Below, one piece after another: positions 1 through 8,799 of a stretch of DNA of 64,000 nt. A program made the translations under genes and the position numbers. The notes beneath the pieces were generated by a model. That model had not been told where the DNA came from and ran no database searches. It saw nothing but the letters and a program-made list of their open reading frames with translations. The stretch's first letter is position 1, and each line of letters begins with the position of its first letter. Source of the stretch: Asaia bogorensis NBRC 16594 (GTDB lineage Bacteria > Pseudomonadota > Alphaproteobacteria > Acetobacterales > Acetobacteraceae); the NCBI RefSeq assembly GCF_001547995.1, contig NZ_AP014690.1, forward strand, positions 372,001 to 436,000, in the 5' to 3' direction.

Positions 1-1
1 A

Positions 2-64
2 GTTCAGCGCCTCATCGATTCAGCGGTGATGTCCGACAGGGACAAGAGCTGGATCACGCTCTGA
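2..64 (+). CDS. C-terminal end of a gene entering from the left (possible Gfo/Idh/MocA oxidoreductase)
   Basis: An open frame enters from the window edge and stops with TGA at 62-64. It encodes 20 residues ending in SWITL. The pattern 'RLIDSAVMSDRDKSW' resembles the closing helix of Gfo/Idh/MocA sugar oxidoreductases, which often sit beside sugar isomerase genes like the one at 664. The fragment is too short for a firm assignment, so the family is an inference from the tail and its neighbour. Confidence 0.4.
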   Translation, partial: VQRLIDSAVMSDRDKSWITL

Positions 65-248
65 CGCGTCCTGAGACTGTATCCTCGGCGCGTATCGCCG
101 GGGTGCCGTCAAGGAACGCTGCTCGGGGGACAACAACGGACGCCCCGCAGGGATGATGGGGCGGTGCGCCTGTCATCGTCCCTGCTTCAACACATCATCA
201 GGGTGCCGGTCATGCGTTGTACTGGCATCCACCATTCGGGAAAAAACA

Positions 249-638
249 ATGCCGCTACTTCATTTCCACGTGGTCGAAGGGCGAAGCGACGACGATATCA
301 AGGCGATGCTCGACGCGGCTCATGAGGCCATGCTCGAAACGTTCGAGGTACCGCGTGGCGATCGCTATCAGATCGTTTCGGAACACAAGAAAACACATCT
401 GATTGTTGAAGATACCGGTCTCGATATCCCAAGAACAGACAAGGTTCTTCTTTTGCAAATGTTCACAAGACCAAGAGGTGATGCCAAAAATGCTGCATTC
501 TATAAATGTCTGACTGAGAGACTCCAGACAAGCTGTGGTATGGCCCCTTCGGATGTCATGGTTTCAGTGGTCGAGAACAACGATGCCCATTGGTCCTTCG
601 GCCATGGTCGCGCCCAGTTCCTGACTGGAGAATTGTGA
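249..638 (+). CDS. Tautomerase family protein (4-oxalocrotonate tautomerase-like)
   Basis: A 129-residue protein starting Met-Pro-Leu-Leu. Removing the initiator Met would expose the N-terminal proline that is the catalytic base of the tautomerase superfamily; this fixes the start at 249 although the frame is open further upstream. The length is about twice that of a 4-OT monomer, matching the fused single-chain tautomerases (Tautomerase_2 / MSAD-like). The GRSDDDIKAMLDAAHEAM stretch is the typical first helix after strand one. It lies 25 bp upstream of the isomerase at 664 and probably shares its transcript. The physiological substrate cannot be read from the sequence. Confidence 0.8.
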   Translation: MPLLHFHVVEGRSDDDIKAMLDAAHEAMLETFEVPRGDRYQIVSEHKKTHLIVEDTGLDIPRTDKVLLLQMFTRPRGDAKNAAFYKCLTERLQTSCGMAPSDVMVSVVENNDAHWSFGHGRAQFLTGEL

Positions 639-663
639 GCATTCGCCTCCAGGGAGAAGAGCC

Positions 664-1494
664 ATGATGCCCCCCGAGACCGGTTTGCCTGATCAGACGG
701 ATGCACAGCCTTTCACGCTGGCTGTCTGCGCCGAAATGCAGTTTCTTGATCTGCCCTTTATCGAGCGTGTCAGACATATCGCGCGTGAAGGATTCATGAT
801 CGAGATATGGGACTGGACGCGCCACGATCTCAGGCGGCTCGCCGCTACGGGGGCGCAATTCTCGTCCATGACCGGCTATATACGCGGCACGCTGGCTGAC
901 GAAAGTGGCGCACGGGAAATGCTGCACACGGCGGCGCAGTCAATCCGCGCTGCGCATGAGCTGGGGGCACCAAGGCTTAATCTGCACGGCACTGGCCTCG
1001 ACTCCCGCGGGCTACCTGTGCGGCCCAGTCCGAACGGTGCCGATGGAAGCATGTGGATGAAGGCGCGTGACACGCTGGCGCGTCTTGCCGAACTGGCGGC
1101 GAGAAACGACGTGATGTTCGTGCTTGAGAATCTCAATGCCGCAGTCGATCATCCCGGCGTGCCCTTTGGCCGCGCACAGGAGTGTCTGGCATTGGTGCAA
1201 AGCGTCGATCAACCGTCCCTGCGCCTGATGCTCGATCTGTACCATGCGCAGATTGGCGAGGGGAATCTGATCGCCCTGATCGAGCAGGCGCTTCCCTATA
1301 TCGGGGAAATACAGGTGGCCGATGTGCCCGGCCGATGTGAGCCGGGGACGGGCGAGATCAACTATCCGGCTATTGCCCGTGCGTTGAAGCGACTGGGCTA
1401 TACGGGCGTGATCGGGCTCGAATCCTGGGCTGAGGATGGCAATAGCGAGCGCGCGTTGCGACGCTTCGCGTCCAGTTTTCAGGTGGGGCTGTAA
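664..1494 (+). CDS. Hydroxypyruvate isomerase-like TIM-barrel protein
   Basis: A 276-residue AP-endonuclease-2/xylose-isomerase-like TIM barrel. The motifs AEMQFLDLPFIERV near the N terminus, FVLENLNAAVDHPG (metal-binding Glu), RLMLDLYHAQIGEG (Asp and His) and VIGLESWAEDG (C-terminal Glu) match the hydroxypyruvate isomerase (Hyi, COG3622) layout. Such enzymes interconvert hydroxypyruvate and tartronate semialdehyde, or epimerise keto-sugars. A GGAG lies about 10 bp before the ATG; a second ATG follows immediately. It sits behind the tautomerase and the tail of a putative sugar oxidoreductase, which suggests carbohydrate catabolism. The family call is firm; the substrate is inferred. Confidence 0.75.
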   Translation: MMPPETGLPDQTDAQPFTLAVCAEMQFLDLPFIERVRHIAREGFMIEIWDWTRHDLRRLAATGAQFSSMTGYIRGTLADESGAREMLHTAAQSIRAAHELGAPRLNLHGTGLDSRGLPVRPSPNGADGSMWMKARDTLARLAELAARNDVMFVLENLNAAVDHPGVPFGRAQECLALVQSVDQPSLRLMLDLYHAQIGEGNLIALIEQALPYIGEIQVADVPGRCEPGTGEINYPAIARALKRLGYTGVIGLESWAEDGNSERALRRFASSFQVGL

Positions 1495-1660
1495 AGGGCC
1501 GCGTCCTGTCTGGTCAGGCTCGTTCCTGTTTCTTTAGAACATTGCGAGCATGTCAGCACGTACCGGAAAGTTCTGTGCGTCGTCTGGTGCAACTGCCGAA
1601 TCTTCGGAGCGTTGACGACTCACCAGCAAGAATGGCGGGCTGGCACAACAATACAGACCA

Positions 1661-1673
1661 AATGATAGTCATT
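1661..1673. promoter_or_regulatory. Fur-like box upstream of catalase
   Basis: AATGATAGTCATT is an inverted repeat (AATGA-TAG-TCATT) that differs at one position from the core AATGATAATCATT of the classical Fur box. It lies 133 bp before the catalase ATG in the 312-bp gene-free interval 1495-1806, in which I see no other feature. Catalase is a haem enzyme, so iron-responsive control by Fur or Irr is plausible. The site is a match by eye only. Confidence 0.4.
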
Positions 1674-1806
1674 CGCATTTAGGGTTGGTGTGATCCTGAA
1701 TCCGTTCTACGGGCTTTCTTCATAAATATTCTCGATAAGAGATCTTCGGAACCAGCAAGCGGATACGTGCTTATAGCCACACGTATTCCACCACCGGAGA
1801 GCTCCG

Positions 1807-3267
1807 ATGTCTGATGAACGTCTGAAGAACACGACCACCGATTCTGGCGCGCCAGTCGCCAGCACCGATTATTCACTGAGTGTCGGGGCCGACGGCCCGA
1901 TCCTGATGCATGATCATTATCTGATCGAGCAGATGGCGACCTTCAACCGGGAAATGATTCCCGATCGTCAGCCCCATGCGAAGGGTGGCGGTGCCTTCGG
2001 TCATTTCGAGGTCACGCATGATGTCAGCGCCTATACCAAGGCGAAATTTTTGCAAAAGGGCCAGAAGACCGAAACCGTGGTGCGTTTCTCCACGGTGGCT
2101 GGCGAGTCCGGCAGCCCCGACACATGGCGTGACCCACGTGGCTTCTCGGTGAAGTTCTACACCGAGGAAGGCAATTTCGACATGGTGGGGAATAACACCC
2201 CCGTCTTTTTCGTGCGCGATCCGATGAAGTTCCAACATTTCATCCACTCGCAAAAGCGCCGTGCCGATAACGGCCTGCGCGATAATGACATGCAGTGGGA
2301 TTTCTGGACGCTGAGCCCGGAATCAGCGCATCAGGTCACGTGGCTCATGGGCGATCGTGGTATTCCGGCAAGCTGGCGTCACATGGATGGCTTCTCGAGC
2401 CATACCTATCTGTGGGTCAACGAGGCGGGTGAGCGCTTCTGGGTCAAGTATCACTTCAAGACCGATCAGGGCATCAAGTGCCTGACGCAGGATCAGGCCG
2501 ACAAGCTGGCAGGCAGCGATGCGGATTATCACCGTCGTGATCTGTTCAACGCGATCAAGCGCGGTGAAAACCCGAGCTGGACGCTCAAGATGCAGATCAT
2601 GCCCTATGAGGATGCCAAGACCTATCATATCAACCCCTTCGACCTGACAAAGGTCTGGCCGCAGGGTGAGTATCCGCTGATCGAGGTGGGCAAGCTCACG
2701 CTCGACCGTAATCCCACGGATTTCTTTGCCCAGATCGAACAGGTCGCTTTCGAGCCGAACAATTATGTGCCTGGCACGGGTCTTTCACCGGACAAGATGC
2801 TTCTGGCGCGTTCCTTCGCCTATGCTGACGCCCATCGCGCCCGCCTTGGCGTGAACTACAAGCAGATCCCGGTCAACGCCCCAAAATGTCCGGTCCATTC
2901 CTACTCCAAGGGCGGCACGATGCGTTCGCATAATGTGTCCGATCCGGTTTATGCGCCGAACTCCAAGGGTGGCCCGGTGGCCAATGGTGAGCGCTTCCCG
3001 GAAAATGCCGTCTGGGCCGCGGATGGTGAGTTCGTTCGTGCGGCCTACACGCTGCGCCCGGATGACGATGATTTCGGTCAGGCCAATGCGTTGGTGAACA
3101 AGGTCATGGATGACGCTGCTCGCGAGCGTCTGGTCCAGAATGCTGCTGGTCATATTGCCGGTGGCGTCGAGGAGCCGGTGCTGTCGCGTGTGTTCGAGTA
3201 CTGGTCCAACGTCGATGAGAAGATCGGGCAACGTATCAAGGACGCTGTCCTGTCCCAGAAAGGCTGA
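1807..3267 (+). CDS. katA: Catalase (monofunctional haem catalase, small-subunit clade)
   Basis: 486 residues, the usual size of clade-3 small-subunit catalases, which dismutate hydrogen peroxide in the cytoplasm. The distal-haem motif [17 protein letters not shown] carries the catalytic His57, the catalytic Asn lies in [15 protein letters not shown] (about residue 130), and the proximal haem ligand Tyr is in [14 protein letters not shown] (about residue 340). A GGAGAG Shine-Dalgarno precedes the ATG. A Fur-like box lies upstream and a strong intrinsic terminator follows, so it is probably monocistronic. Oxidative fermentation by membrane dehydrogenases makes peroxide protection a natural need. 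Confidence 0.95.
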   Translation: MSDERLKNTTTDSGAPVASTDYSLSVGADGPILMHDHYLIEQMATFNREMIPDRQPHAKGGGAFGHFEVTHDVSAYTKAKFLQKGQKTETVVRFSTVAGESGSPDTWRDPRGFSVKFYTEEGNFDMVGNNTPVFFVRDPMKFQHFIHSQKRRADNGLRDNDMQWDFWTLSPESAHQVTWLMGDRGIPASWRHMDGFSSHTYLWVNEAGERFWVKYHFKTDQGIKCLTQDQADKLAGSDADYHRRDLFNAIKRGENPSWTLKMQIMPYEDAKTYHINPFDLTKVWPQGEYPLIEVGKLTLDRNPTDFFAQIEQVAFEPNNYVPGTGLSPDKMLLARSFAYADAHRARLGVNYKQIPVNAPKCPVHSYSKGGTMRSHNVSDPVYAPNSKGGPVANGERFPENAVWAADGEFVRAAYTLRPDDDDFGQANALVNKVMDDAARERLVQNAAGHIAGGVEEPVLSRVFEYWSNVDEKIGQRIKDAVLSQKG

Positions 3268-3309
3268 TTGGCCGCGTCGATCGTACCAGCTCAGGACTTT
3301 CGCAGGAAA

Positions 3310-3335
3310 GGGGTGCCGCAAGGCGCCCCTTTTTT
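3310..3335 (+). terminator. Intrinsic terminator of katA
   Basis: GGGGTGCC - GCAA - GGCGCCCC forms an 8-bp stem (one G-T pair) followed by six T residues, 43 bp after the catalase stop codon. This is a textbook Rho-independent terminator. Confidence 0.9.
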
Positions 3336-3417
3336 AATTGCATCATCCGGATTGCCACCCGATTGTATCTTTATCGAAACAAGGGTCGCAAATGTGCACG
3401 GCGCAGGAAGGATGAGC

Positions 3418-3732
3418 ATGGACGGACGGGTACCAATGTGGAATGGGCATGAATCATTCTGGGCCATGGCGTCCTACCCTAATCCTGAACCATTTCTCAG
3501 CCTCGGTGATGTCCTGTTTCTGATCGCATTATTCGGTTTATATCAGGCGATACGCGAGAGTTTCAGGAGAGTGCTCTCACCGCTGCAATTGATCGGGTTC
3601 GTGAACGTGATGGCGCTCGTCGGCTGGGGCGTCGTTTTCATGGTGTGGGGCAGTTATCTCGCGATAACCCTGTCGGCCATTCCCCAACTCTATCTGTTCT
3701 GTCTGACAAGACCGCGCGCGGTTGAGGCGTAA
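3418..3732 (+). CDS. Small membrane protein of unknown function
   Basis: A 104-residue protein with a short hydrophilic N terminus and two or three hydrophobic stretches (from PFLSLGDVLFLIALFGLY, then a long run from LQLIGFVNVMALVGWGVVF to the C terminus). The ATG at 3418 is chosen because AGGAAGG at 3405-3411 sits six bases before it; an ATG at 3412 is too close to that site. I do not recognise a family. It stands alone between the katA terminator and the convergent LysR gene. Confidence 0.55.
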   Translation: MDGRVPMWNGHESFWAMASYPNPEPFLSLGDVLFLIALFGLYQAIRESFRRVLSPLQLIGFVNVMALVGWGVVFMVWGSYLAITLSAIPQLYLFCLTRPRAVEA

Positions 3733-3840
3733 CAGGAACGGTATGTGCTGCCACCACGACGCCGGCTCATCACAGGCGTACGGGAGGTCGTAGCCACTTA
3801 CACGCGAAGCCGGGCCGCGATATCACGCATGAAGTGCGTC

Positions 3841-4761
3841 TCAGTTCTCGGTAGCGGTATCAGTTTCGATGAAATGCGCCTGGCAGACGCGCCTCCAGGC
3901 CTCGCCTGCTTTTGAGAGCGTGCGATCCTTGCGTGTCGCCATAACCAGATCGAAGCTGATGCTGGGTGATAAAAGCTTGAGGGCGGTCAGGCCATTCATG
4001 CGGCTATCCCGGCAGAGAAGCGAGGGTACGATCCCCAGCCCGACCCCCGCCCGCACCATGGCCATCAGGAGGTGGATATCGCTCGTGCGCCCGGTGACAT
4101 GAGGCTGCGTCGAATGGCTGGCAAAGGCACTCATGATGAAATCGTTGATCTTGAAATCCTCACGCAGCAGGACGATGCGTTCGTCCAGAATGTCGTCCAG
4201 ACGGCAATGATGCGCTTCGGCCAGCGGGTGCTGGCTTGGCACGACAAGGGAGAGATGATCTCGCCCTAGCGGATAAAGGCGCAAATCCCGCTCTGCTGCG
4301 GGGAGGATGAGCGCTGCAATCTCCGTTTTGCCGCTACGCAGGCGCGGTATCAGTCGATCGGACGGACATTCGTCGATTTCCAGCATCACATCCGGATATC
4401 TGCGGCAGAAAACATCGATAATGGCCGGAAAGCAGATCGAAGCGATGGCCGGAGGGACAGCCACGCGCAGCGGGCCTTCCACGGTTTCCCTCGTTTCTGA
4501 AAGCCGCTCTCTCAGGTTTATTTCGTCATTGACCGTTCTTTCCGCATAGCGGCGGAATATCTGGCCCTTCTCGGTCAACTGAATGGTTTTCCTGCCACGC
4601 ACGATCAGGCTGGCCCCGATCTTGGCCTCGAGACTCTGCACACTCTGGCTGATCGATGGCTGACTGATATTGAGCGCCTGACTGGCACGCACAAAGCCTC
4701 CCTCGCTGATCACGGCGAGGAAATGGGTAAGCTCGCGAAAGGTGATCTGCGCAGGCGACAT
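3841..4761 (-). CDS. LysR-family transcriptional regulator
   Basis: 306 residues. The N-terminal winged helix-turn-helix is clear (FVRASQALNISQPSISQSVQ), followed by the linker helix and a periplasmic-binding-like effector domain. ATG at 4761 is preferred over a TTG two codons earlier. It is transcribed away from the 2-oxo-acid decarboxylase gene at 4858 across a 96-bp AT-rich interval, the usual arrangement for a LysR activator and its target, so the decarboxylase-yitT-DUF1330 unit is its probable regulon. The effector is unknown; an aromatic 2-oxo acid or related compound is a guess from the neighbour. Confidence 0.9.
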   Translation of the reverse strand: MSPAQITFRELTHFLAVISEGGFVRASQALNISQPSISQSVQSLEAKIGASLIVRGRKTIQLTEKGQIFRRYAERTVNDEINLRERLSETRETVEGPLRVAVPPAIASICFPAIIDVFCRRYPDVMLEIDECPSDRLIPRLRSGKTEIAALILPAAERDLRLYPLGRDHLSLVVPSQHPLAEAHHCRLDDILDERIVLLREDFKINDFIMSAFASHSTQPHVTGRTSDIHLLMAMVRAGVGLGIVPSLLCRDSRMNGLTALKLLSPSISFDLVMATRKDRTLSKAGEAWRRVCQAHFIETDTATEN

Positions 4762-4773
4762 AGCCAAAATCCT

Positions 4774-4792
4774 ATATTCGGCATAAAAATAT
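4774..4792. promoter_or_regulatory. Candidate LysR operator between the LysR and decarboxylase genes
   Basis: ATATT-N9-AATAT is a perfect interrupted palindrome of the T-N11-A type bound by LysR proteins. It begins 12 bp upstream of the LysR start and 66 bp upstream of the decarboxylase start. The interval is very AT-rich, so chance symmetry is possible. Confidence 0.4.
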
Positions 4793-4857
4793 CATATTAT
4801 ATTATATATTGCGAAGCATGTATGACCGGCCTGTTCTTGTTTGACGAGAGGCAAGCC

Positions 4858-6507
4858 ATGAGTGTGACTGTCATAGAGCATCTGCTGAACCGCGTTGCCG
4901 ATCTGGGCATCCGCCACGTGTTCGGTGTCGCAGGTGATTACGCCTTCCCGATTGAAGATGCTGTCTGTGCCCGCGATGACATGATTTGGGTGGGCAGCTG
5001 CAATGAACTCAATGCCGCCTATAGTGCTGACGGGTACGCGCGCGTAAATGGCGTTGCGGCTCTGAGCACGACGTTCGGCGTGGGTGAGCTCAGTGCCCTG
5101 AACGGTGTCGCCGGGGCTTTTGCCGAGCGCCTGCCGATTGTCCATATCGTTGGTATGCCCGCCTCATCGGTGCTGGGCTCCGACAAGCTGGTTCATCACT
5201 CACTGGCCAACGGTAATTTTCTGGCCTTCTACAATGCTGCCGCCGATTTTACCTGCGCCCGCGTCATTCTCACTCCGGAAAACTGTATCCAGGAAGTCGA
5301 GCGTGCCATTCATGCCATGTGCGCTGAACGACGCCCCATTTATTTCGGTATTCCCTCCGATATCGCGGGCAAGCCAGTGGTGGCGGCTGCGCCACTCATC
5401 CTGCAACCAGCGCAAAGCAGTCCCGACGCCCTCGGCTCGGTCATTGCCCGTATTCTCGCCAGTCTGGAGAAAAGCGCGCGATCCTGCGTTCTGCCGGGTA
5501 TTCTGGCTACGCGTTTTGGCAATCAGGCCCGCATGCAGGATTTTCTCGATCGCACGGCGCTTCCCCACGCGACCATGTTTGCCGATAAAAGCGTGGTGAG
5601 AGAAACCGCCCCGCACTATCTCGGCCTTTATTACGGCCATCTGCTTCATGAAAATATCGCCGATTTCGTGGAAGGGTGCGATCTGGTGCTCGGGATCGGT
5701 ATGCAGCAGACAGATTTCAACACCGGCGCGTTTACGGCAAAACTCTCCGAAGAACATCTGATCAACATCATGCCGGACCATGTTGTTTTTGGTCATGAGA
5801 TTATCAATGGCGTGATGATGCACGATGTCCTCGATGGGCTTTGCGCCCAGGCAGACACGATCCGGCGTTTCGAGGGCGAACTGCCTGTACAGGCGCGTCC
5901 CGTTGCGGGAAATGAGCCCTTCATTTCCTCCGCGACGCTTTATCATGATCTTCAGTCGCTCATTAGGCCGGGTGATATCATTGCGGCCGAAACCGGCAAT
6001 GCCTCAATGGGTATGGCGGAAATCCGCCTGCCAGAGGATGTGAGCTATCATAACCAGACCCTGTGGGGGTCTATCGGCTGGGCGACTCCTGCCTCTTTCG
6101 GTATGGCGATGGCCGCATCGTCACGCCGGGTAATCCTTGTGACAGGCGAGGGGTCGCATCAGCTGACGGCCCAGGAACTGAGCCAGTTCGGTCGCTTCAG
6201 GAAACACCCTGTCGTGGTTGTCATCAATAACGATGGCTATCTGATTGAGCGGCTTTTGTGCAAGGACGGTGAGACCTATTACAATGACCTCGCCCAGTGG
6301 CGCTATCACCTCCTGCCTGCCGCGCTGGGGTGCGACGACTGGGCCGTCAGCACCGTCGCGACACGCGATGAGCTCGAGGCCGCTTTTGCCGCCTGCAACG
6401 CGGATACCTCACGAGGTCATTTCATCGAGGTCCGCATGAGGCGTTACGATGCGGCACCCGTCGCGCTGGCGATGCATGATGCCGTGGGAACGCTCTACGG
6501 CAACTAG
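4858..6507 (+). CDS. Thiamine-diphosphate-dependent 2-oxo-acid decarboxylase (indolepyruvate/pyruvate decarboxylase family)
   Basis: 549 residues. The Pyr domain has GVAGDYAFPIEDAV and the cofactor Glu in SCNELNAAYSADGYAR (about residue 49); KLVHHSLANG carries the paired His of pyruvate and indolepyruvate decarboxylases (about residue 113). The PP domain has GEG-X24-NN at about residues 430-456, followed by DGYLIERLL. It differs strongly from the canonical Acetobacter pyruvate decarboxylase, so a branched or aromatic oxo acid (e.g. phenylpyruvate or indolepyruvate) may be the substrate. Odd point: the usual GDG metal-binding Asp is Glu. The start follows GAGAGG; the frame is open further upstream but runs into the divergent promoter. 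It heads a unit with yitT and a DUF1330 gene. Confidence 0.85.
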   Translation: MSVTVIEHLLNRVADLGIRHVFGVAGDYAFPIEDAVCARDDMIWVGSCNELNAAYSADGYARVNGVAALSTTFGVGELSALNGVAGAFAERLPIVHIVGMPASSVLGSDKLVHHSLANGNFLAFYNAAADFTCARVILTPENCIQEVERAIHAMCAERRPIYFGIPSDIAGKPVVAAAPLILQPAQSSPDALGSVIARILASLEKSARSCVLPGILATRFGNQARMQDFLDRTALPHATMFADKSVVRETAPHYLGLYYGHLLHENIADFVEGCDLVLGIGMQQTDFNTGAFTAKLSEEHLINIMPDHVVFGHEIINGVMMHDVLDGLCAQADTIRRFEGELPVQARPVAGNEPFISSATLYHDLQSLIRPGDIIAAETGNASMGMAEIRLPEDVSYHNQTLWGSIGWATPASFGMAMAASSRRVILVTGEGSHQLTAQELSQFGRFRKHPVVVVINNDGYLIERLLCKDGETYYNDLAQWRYHLLPAALGCDDWAVSTVATRDELEAAFAACNADTSRGHFIEVRMRRYDAAPVALAMHDAVGTLYGN

Positions 6508-6541
6508 CCCCCTGCACATTCCTGAAGAATGACATCGACCC

Positions 6542-6572
6542 GGCGGTCTGCTGCTTGCAACAGCGGACCGCC
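6542..6572 (+). terminator. Strong hairpin between the decarboxylase and yitT genes
   Basis: GGCGGTCTGCTG - 7-nt loop - CAGCGGACCGCC gives a 12-bp stem with one G-U pair. No T run follows, so this is more likely an attenuator or mRNA 3'-end stabiliser within the unit than a full terminator. Confidence 0.5.
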
Positions 6573-6601
6573 CGACCCTGCACCAAGGACAAGATCCGGA
6601 A

Positions 6602-7216
6602 ATGACCACGCCGCACGTACCGGCCCTGCGGCACTCGCTCGCAGAAGATATCTACGCCTTTTTCATCGGGTGTTCCCTGATCGTCATGGGCATATTGTGC
6701 CTGCACAAGGCTGGGCTGGTTACGGGAGGCATGGCCGGGATCGCTCTTTTGCTGTCCTATCTGGTGCCTGTCTCACCGGGTAATCTGTTTACCCTGATCA
6801 ATTTTCCTTTCCTGCTTTTTGCCATACGCGCCATGAGCACGGGGTTTGCCTTCAGAACCATGCTGGCGAGTTTGGGCGTGACCTTCGCCGCCGGGGAAAT
6901 GCCACTGGTGATGAACCTGTCCTACATAAACCCGCTGTTCTCTGCCCTGTTTTCAGGCACGATGATCGGGCTTGGGATATTATGTCTGGCGCGCCATCAG
7001 GCGGGCGTCGGAGGGACGGGCATCATATGCCTGTGGTTGCAGAAGGCACGCGGAATCAATGCCGGGCGTGTGCAGATCACAATCGATGCCGTCATTCTTT
7101 CTGTTTCAGCGTTCTATCTGCCGCTCGACAAGGCTGCCTTGTCGGCTCTCAGCGCTGTGGCCACGAGCGGTGTGCTGATCGCCTATCACCGACCGGGCCG
7201 CTATATCGGACATTGA
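6602..7216 (+). CDS. YitT family membrane protein
   Basis: 204 residues, about five to six transmembrane helices. The motif LHKAGLVTGGMAGIALLLSY near residue 40 and the second glycine-rich repeat HQAGVGGTGIICLWLQ around residue 145 are typical of YitT/DUF161 integral membrane proteins, half-size members without the C-terminal DUF2179 domain. The transported molecule is unknown. Co-orientation behind the decarboxylase and ahead of the DUF1330 gene suggests a shared transcript under the upstream LysR protein. Confidence 0.75.
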   Translation: MTTPHVPALRHSLAEDIYAFFIGCSLIVMGILCLHKAGLVTGGMAGIALLLSYLVPVSPGNLFTLINFPFLLFAIRAMSTGFAFRTMLASLGVTFAAGEMPLVMNLSYINPLFSALFSGTMIGLGILCLARHQAGVGGTGIICLWLQKARGINAGRVQITIDAVILSVSAFYLPLDKAALSALSAVATSGVLIAYHRPGRYIGH

Positions 7217-7264
7217 GGTCCATAGGACCCGATCATCTGTCGCATTTCAGAAGGGATACACATC

Positions 7265-7558
7265 ATGAGCGTCTATATCGTTTTCACCAAGGAACGCCTG
7301 ATCGACCAGAGCGAGATGGATATCTATTCGGGTTTGGCGGCTGCAACGATCGACAAGCACCCTCTAACCCCGATCGTCTTCTATGGCGCGCAGGAATGTC
7401 TGGAAGGCGAAGGACCCGAAGGCATCGTCATTCTCGAATTCCCGGATCGTGCAGCCGCAATGGCCTGGTATGAAAGCGACGCCTATCGCGAGGCCCGTGA
7501 ACATCGCTTTCGCGGGGCCGTCTATCGCGCCACGCTTGTGGATGGGACATCCAGATAA
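7265..7558 (+). CDS. DUF1330 domain protein
   Basis: 97 residues, a single small ferredoxin-like domain. VILEFPDRAAAMAWYESDAYREAREHR is the DUF1330 signature with its conserved Trp-Tyr-x-Ser-x-x-Tyr block. An AGAAGGG Shine-Dalgarno precedes the ATG at a good distance. The biochemical role of the family is not established. It closes the decarboxylase-yitT unit and is followed by a hairpin. Confidence 0.8.
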   Translation: MSVYIVFTKERLIDQSEMDIYSGLAAATIDKHPLTPIVFYGAQECLEGEGPEGIVILEFPDRAAAMAWYESDAYREAREHRFRGAVYRATLVDGTSR

Positions 7559-7613
7559 GGTTCTATCGGCAGCGTGTGCACTGTCGCGCCATTAGAGCGC
7601 CATTTGATAGAAC

Positions 7614-7639
7614 GAGGGCACACTGCATTGTGGGCCCTC
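7614..7639. terminator. Hairpin between convergent genes
   Basis: GAGGGC(a)CAC - TGCATT - GTG(g)GCCCTC forms a long stem in the gap between the DUF1330 gene and the convergent phosphatase gene. It lacks a clear T run; a bidirectional terminator role is inferred from position. Confidence 0.5.
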
Positions 7640-7704
7640 ATATCCGTTCCGAAGGCACCGACGTATTGCCGATACCCGTTTGATACCGCTTTTCGGCCGG
7701 GCGC

Positions 7705-8799
7705 TCAGTCGAGATAGGCGTCGCGCAGCGCCTTGATCTGCGTCGGACCGACATCGAGGGCCTTGGCCAGATAGGCATTGATCGAACCATATTGCTTGCG
7801 GATCGAGGCAAAGGCGGCTTCGAGATAGGCAGGGTCGGAATTGAGCAGCGCACTCATGGCAGGCGACGCTGCCATGGCCCCACCGTTTTTGGGGTCATTC
7901 ATCGCGGCCTTGAAGCTGGGCGTCATATGCGCGCGAAGCAGATCACCACTCATGGCGTAATCGCTCAGGATCGTCTGCTCGGGCACACCCAAAGCATAGA
8001 GAATGAGTGCAGAGGCAAATCCGGTGCGATCCTTGCCCGCGGTGCAGTGTGTCAGGGTGGGGGTCTGGTGCGCGACAAGGCGGGCAAATAGCGCCTTCAG
8101 CTCCGGCGCATAGTAATCCGGCATCTTTGCATAAAATGCCTCCATCAGCGCCTTGGCCTGGGTCTGATCCATCTTCGCCAGACGTGATTTGTCCGTCATG
8201 TCACCCGGCAGAACAGGCTTCTCCGAGGGATAGAAAGCGGGTGGTTTTTCCTGCCCGCTGACCTGCCAGTGTGTCGGCTGTTTCTGCTGTTCCGCCTGCG
8301 TGCGCAGATCGGTCACGCTTTTGATGCCCAGCGTGTCGACCAGCGCATAATCGGCGCTCGTCAGGCCGCCGGGCGCGGCCGAGCGATAGAATTCGCCCCA
8401 GCGCACATGATGGTGGTCTGCGGTTTCATAACCGCCCATATCGCGAAAGTTTGCCACGCCATCCAGCGGCAGAATGCGGTTCGCAACCCACTGCCCCGGT
8501 TTGCCATCAACCGGTTTGATAAAGAAATAGACACGCCTCTGTCCCGGGAACGGGGAAATCACGCGCGCTGCGCTGCTGTCATTGTGCTGTTGCACGAGGG
8601 TCATACCCTCTTTGCTGGCGGTACGGGATACGAAGATATCGACGGGCCCGAGCGCATGCGGCCAGGCCAGAGTGTATTGCGGCACCATCGTCACCTGGGC
8701 CGTGGCAAGGCTGCTCGTATCCGTCGCAGCAATGGCGAGCGGGGGTGACGCGAGGGTCGTGGCAGTGAGCAGGGTGACAAGCGCATTTTTCAGAAACAT
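7705..8799 (-). CDS. Secreted tyrosine-protein phosphatase (Y_phosphatase3 family)
   Basis: 364 residues with an N-terminal signal peptide (MFLKNALVTLLTATTLASPP, cleavage after a following AIAA). A beta-rich N-terminal region comes first, then the phosphatase domain beginning near VANFRDMGGYET. The CX5R P-loop HCTAGKDRTG lies at about residue 255 and carries the nucleophilic Cys and phosphate-binding Arg. This is the layout of the bacterial periplasmic Tyr/Ser phosphatases related to LipA and PtpB. It stands alone. The substrate could be a phosphoprotein, phosphoinositide or other phosphoester. Confidence 0.85.
   Translation of the reverse strand: MFLKNALVTLLTATTLASPPLAIAATDTSSLATAQVTMVPQYTLAWPHALGPVDIFVSRTASKEGMTLVQQHNDSSAARVISPFPGQRRVYFFIKPVDGKPGQWVANRILPLDGVANFRDMGGYETADHHHVRWGEFYRSAAPGGLTSADYALVDTLGIKSVTDLRTQAEQQKQPTHWQVSGQEKPPAFYPSEKPVLPGDMTDKSRLAKMDQTQAKALMEAFYAKMPDYYAPELKALFARLVAHQTPTLTHCTAGKDRTGFASALILYALGVPEQTILSDYAMSGDLLRAHMTPSFKAAMNDPKNGGAMAASPAMSALLNSDPAYLEAAFASIRKQYGSINAYLAKALDVGPTQIKALRDAYLD

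Noticed and set aside
3781-3840. Minus-strand reading THFMRDIAARLRV just after the LysR stop, like a typical LysR C-terminal tail.
   Set aside because: Thirteen residues in another frame are too few to claim a frameshift or relic; the LysR protein at 3841 is already of normal length.
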